A stretch of 55,745 nucleotides of DNA from Bacteroidota bacterium. GTDB taxonomy: Bacteria; Bacteroidota; Bacteroidia; B-17B0; Aurantibacillaceae. Of this stretch, positions 54,601-55,745 are shown one piece after another. Under the pieces are notes generated by a model. That model worked only from the letters and a program-made list of their open reading frames with translations. It was not told where the DNA came from and ran no database searches. Position 1 is the stretch's first letter; every line of letters begins with the position of its first letter. The DNA lies in NCBI GenBank assembly GCA_018267655.1, contig JAFDYB010000053.1, forward strand, positions 1 to 55,745, in the 5' to 3' direction. Position numbers and translations under genes: made by a program.

Positions 54601-55173
54601 ATTAGTAGTTGCAAAAGTTGAGGTTGAATTAAATACATCGGTTCTAGCAGAACTATTTGTCATTAATAAATAACCGGTGCCTGCGTTAGTAATTGAAGTT
54701 GCACCGTTAAAAGTGTTATTTCCTGTTGATTGTATGCTGCTTGAATTATTTCGGGTTACGGTAAGGCTACCATTAAAAGTGCTGCCGTTAAAATACACAT
54801 CGGTAACATTTGCAAAAACGTTTGCACCAAATGTGGTACCTGCAAAGGTTAAGCTAATAGCATTTGACACAAAGGAACCATTATTACAATTACCGCCATT
54901 ACACGCCACCACGCTGTTTGTAGTTAAGGAAAATGTATTGAGATTTAAAACACCGGTAGTAATAGTTAAGCCCGATACTGTTGTGTTGCCGGCTAACAAG
55001 CAATTATTACCACCGGTTACAATTGTAACATTATCTGATACGCCTGGAACTCCGGAAGGAGTCCAGTTAGAAGGGGTGGTCCAGTTGGTTGATGTAGAGC
55101 CATTCCACACATAACTTACTTGCGAAAAAGATAGATTAATTGAAAATAAAAACAGTAATGCAAGTTTTTTCAT
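48694..55173 (-). CDS. Giant T9SS-exported repetitive adhesin-like protein
   Basis: A 2159-residue protein with signal peptide MKKLALLFLFSINLSFSQ. After an N-terminal segment ('YVWNGSTSTNWTTPSNW', common in T9SS surface proteins), about nine imperfect repeats of 145-190 residues follow. An anchor motif resembling F-T-Q-L-G-S appears near residues 256, 424, 570, 714, 881, 1049, 1215, 1405 and 1596. Each unit also has 'NTFNG', 'GYL', 'DxFN' and 'AGxxxxVGxGGF', consistent with a beta-helix/solenoid. The C-terminus has an FN3-like domain ('VNVTWQTATERNNAYFAVER') and a T9SS sorting domain ('LYPNPSTGIL'). It is probably a surface adhesin or gliding-type filament; the function is inferred. Repeats may promote recombination. 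Confidence 0.88.
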   Translation of the reverse strand: MKKLALLFLFSINLSFSQVSYVWNGSTSTNWTTPSNWTPSGVPGVSDNVTIVTGGNNCLLAGNTTVSGLTITTGVLNLNTFSLTTNSVVACNGGNCNNGSFVSNAISLTFAGTTFGANVFANVTDVYFNGSTFNGSLTVTRNNSSSIQSTGNNTFNGATSITNAGTGYLLMTNSSARTDVFNSTSTFATTNTGGLYIGYSGASSFNGNVLFNNPTGSGNIQIGRSGGPTSTLNTGLSITCGTFFGGAVNLFNLNQLGSAPLNISPGNSGGVNIYSSTINGSLTVSAGVVSAQTSTFANTVTYNLGGTILNNWSNGGNVYNGTLTINNASNGFIGFASSAGDTYNADVYCNNTSTTGGRIIFGNNSTSQFNGNVYVNQNGTTSASGISIGWSGTFPLINFAAGKSVLVNGSVTSGYIQLLKVQTAASTTINLTTTGTSAIILNNNTFNGPVSASAPDLYPQGGTYNAPTVFVKTGGGTGNHNSGNLNTFNSTLELDNLGGGGYLLLSYNSNDQFNGNITVNTNGSTAGTGISLGWPGSGGVPVLAAGKTISVGVIGFSTGYLQLCGLNQLGSTAITLTLTGNASFTAGKSTPPCNFGGAVNVTSPDIYIQGSVFNGRAIFTKTGGSSNHNSGNLNTFNASTTVNQQSSTGYFMLGYNSADMFNDSIIVSSTGTGGIFFGWPSSSGTPSLAAGKSIFVGSGGFSAGSLQFNRFTQLGSAPVNLTFTGTNAAYVAANSSIFGGDLNLVAPDIYFNGATYQGKVSAKKTGAGSDASIGGNTFNGLSFFENAGSGYMMFGNGSPDVWNSDVNFNVTGSERILPAYNSAGNLFNGNVFLNSSGSALGINFCAGTPASNATIAATKALLTGSLGLNAGYVIAQRITQLGTASNSIVMGAGTNYSQFGPGINLGGGLVNVSQGMFFNGGVFNGTISAIQQGAVSAACVGSNTFNAVSSFTNSGSGYFLLGNTSPDVFNADVYFINNGSERILPAWNSAGNLFNGNIYLSNTGSASGINFCGGGSGSPTATMSAGHTVSITAAGFNTGYLILPYFTQLGNVPINLFLTGSLTYLQTYGNSYFGGNFTAVSPRILLANTTFSGTNYFCKTGATGEWSNGGNLFGGVTTMSSTASGYFGFANSQPDTYNSDLIVSNNGSDRIIFANTSIGNTYNGNIIVNQMGSSIGTVFGYSPAGTSTLVAGKTFSVGGGGFNVGYLQIQKITQLGSVPINLPINGSALYYGPNAILGGNVTSTSSSLYFNGCIFNGTTNCLKTGGTNDISMGNNTFNGNSLITDNGAGYLLLANGNPDIFNANANFVNTGSANFYVAYNSVGNVFNAVTTFSNSPSSLGAWMYAAPYALNNATFNGNIIVSNNNGGGVFFGNNTGTSTLSAGNTISVGSGGFNSGYLVLRNFTQLGSTPQSITTTGTSILQYGPSSAFGGNVVSISPGLLFNGCNFSGTTNCLKNGATNDQSIGNNIFNGNALMTNTGSGYLMFGNGNSDVFNANANFVNVGSNSIYVAYNSIGNTFNGTTTFSNSPTSTAGWIYSSAYSANNTTFNGNIVISNNNGGGINFCASSGQATLTAGNAISVGSGGFANGVLSVNNFTQSGTTAQNVLATGTSIFNFYNSQFNGPLTTTSGGITYKTSVFNSSVTATKLPTGTTNDVSYGANTFNSTFSVTSNCSAGYILFANNMSDSYFGDVIFNQNGTSRVYPNYNTNCVYAGNVTVGSTNSSTITFGANVPNGVATFTNSNPQNISKTGSAGNPVFTYLSVNKSADSIYLQTMVNIAKSLTLTQGVINTTSVNILNLNNNALTNIGNASSFVNGPLNYDMLFTGTRTLNMPLGKSPDWRPAVLTVNHSNSSPFTYNSEVFNANAQALGWALPVTVWNVSKVHWWDIKRYTTGTTSSQPTSGLSSTQTITLYYDANDGVSNSTNLTICKNTYTALTSWIDIGGTGASNITGSVQSTSAPSLFNSFSRFTLGNKVDGTNPLPITLLSFSASPLNSQVNVTWQTATERNNAYFAVERSTDAVNFTQVATVNAYGNGNAQYEQSYSTIDVQPLKGISYYRLKQFDKTGNFTYSNIQAVNFSSDLKISLYPNPSTGILNIQANEMYNNAIVRVFSSNGSEVLPATKLSSFNGKLDLSNFEPGIFQVIVENNGKTSVFKITLMK

Positions 55174-55533
55174 AATTTAATTAATTGATTTTCAGGCAAC
55201 GAAGATAAAAATTAAAAGCATTTAACTGATTAAAATCATTAAATAATCTCTTGCAAAAGAGAAATAAATATAAGTTTTTATTAAACAGACCTTTATAACG
55301 AGCAAATGCTATGTTTTAATGAGTAAAACGAAAGTGAAAATTGAAAATTGAAAAAGATCAAAAATGAAATGAGAAAATTAGGTCTGTTTTGTTTTTCACC
55401 ATTGTATTAAAAACCTAAGTACTCAAGTACAGCAATTACAAACCGAACTAGCCCTGCTAAAAAAACAACAAGCACAAATAACTGCCCAAGCAAAAAATTG
55501 ATTTAACAAAAACACATTTGCTTTAAAGCATAA
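55174..55533. other. Gap upstream of the giant adhesin with a gene remnant
   Basis: Apart from the C-terminal coding fragment at 55382-55501 I see no gene. No exact TAnnTTTG was found on the minus strand to serve the adhesin gene. Confidence 0.5.
55382..55501 (+). pseudogene. Remnant of a coiled-coil C-terminus
   Basis: A 39-codon open stretch bounded upstream by TAG and ending in TGA at 55499-55501. It encodes 'NLSTQVQQLQTELALLKKQQ' followed by a short Gln/Ala tail. This resembles the coiled-coil end of tail-fibre-type surface proteins (compare the end of the 721-1986 product). It has no start codon, signal or body, so it is probably a leftover 3' end. Confidence 0.4.
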
Positions 55534-55745
55534 ATAATAGTTTATGTAATATTTATTTTAATAACAAATAGTTTTTATGGGCAAATGGTTTGGATTCAAA
55601 AAGCTAACTTCCCCGGTGCGCCTCGCGGCTATGCAGTAGCAGCTAGTGTAAACAACATGGGTTATGCGGGTTTAGGTTGGGCGAGTGGCGTTAGTGGAGG
55701 TTTTAGAGATTGGTATCAATATAACCCTATGACAGATACTTGGAT
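55534..55745 (+). CDS. Start of a Kelch-repeat surface protein (partial, runs off the window)
   Basis: The frame open from 55534 reads a hydrophobic signal-like segment (VYVIFILITNSFYGQ) and then 'MVWIQKANFPGAPRGYAVAA', 'MGYAGLGW' and 'FRDWYQYNPMTDTW', a Kelch beta-propeller blade. No ATG, GTG or TTG precedes the signal-like segment; the first ATG (55585) would leave it out. Upstream codons are ATA-ATA after a TAA at 55531. The 5' end may be damaged or use a non-standard start. The 3' part lies outside the window. Confidence 0.6.
   Translation, partial: MIVYVIFILITNSFYGQMVWIQKANFPGAPRGYAVAASVNNMGYAGLGWASGVSGGFRDWYQYNPMTDTW

Noticed and set aside
50759..55114. Several rightward open frames opposite the giant adhesin (for example 54677-55114, 52598-52909, 51020-51220)
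   Set aside because: They mirror the Gly/Asn/Thr-rich repeat codons of the real gene, recur at equivalent repeat positions, and show no independent start or domain.
48694..55173. Regular repeats considered as a CRISPR array
   Set aside because: The repeat unit is 440-570 bp, degenerate, and open in one frame over 2159 codons; there are no short identical repeats with unique spacers.

Overview
The window is AT-rich chromosomal DNA from a member of the Bacteroidota. Six products carry the type IX secretion (T9SS) C-terminal sorting domain with the typical 'YPNP' start. Promoter-like sites fit the Bacteroidota TTTG / TAnnTTTG consensus, purine-rich Shine-Dalgarno sites are essentially absent, and the housekeeping genes (polyphosphate kinase, M61 peptidase, DPP-IV, Omp28-like proteins, succinyl-CoA-type CoA transferase, glycine C-acetyltransferase) are of the kinds common in that phylum. 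I cannot name a genus from the sequence alone.

Layout. 1-720 is a gene-free, repeat-rich stretch. 721-5202 (+) holds surface proteins: a tail-fibre-like protein, a small barrel-like protein, and a T9SS lipase-like gene split by one in-frame TAA. 5299-6806 (-) is an MlaF/MlaE lipid-transport ABC pair, followed by a tiny lipoprotein (+). 7077-12642 (-) is a block of four T9SS-exported proteins that form two copies of a large-plus-small pair. 12756-14927 (-) is a DPP-IV-type peptidase. 15078-18875 (+) is a polyphosphate kinase / exopolyphosphatase / diadenylate cyclase operon. A SUI1-like factor and a TPR protein (-) and an M61 peptidase (+) follow. A tRNA-Ala(GGC) at 22139 precedes a complete type I restriction-modification operon (22586-30389): regulator, hsdM, hsdS, DUF1016 nuclease, hsdR. 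The SRP RNA (-) and a GT2 glycosyltransferase pair (+) come next. A long leftward run (43658 to 32225) contains a broken propeller gene, a tandem AAA ATPase, a small ORF, purC, kbl, PBP1A, the two CoA-transferase subunits and a membrane protein. 43890-48499 (-) has a barrel-like protein, a FtsX-type permease, rbfA and a TPR histidine kinase. 48694-55173 (-) encodes a 2159-residue repetitive T9SS adhesin. The right edge has a coiled-coil gene remnant and the start of a Kelch-repeat protein.

Themes. (1) Surface-protein genes show several lesions: an in-frame TAA, an in-frame TAG just after a signal peptide, a Kelch gene with a readable signal peptide but no ATG, an orphan C-terminal fragment, and a 9-C tract at another start. 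The conserved metabolic genes are intact. (2) The four T9SS proteins at 7077-12642 look like a duplicated two-gene module. Both gene order and domain order are swapped between the copies, and each pair combines a CxxC (Omp28/thioredoxin-like) protein with a small protein carrying an F-C-x4-C-[YF]-P-P motif. This is my best candidate for an under-described system. (3) The restriction operon contains three in-frame palindromes inside the DUF1016 gene and an operator-like inverted repeat ahead of its regulator.
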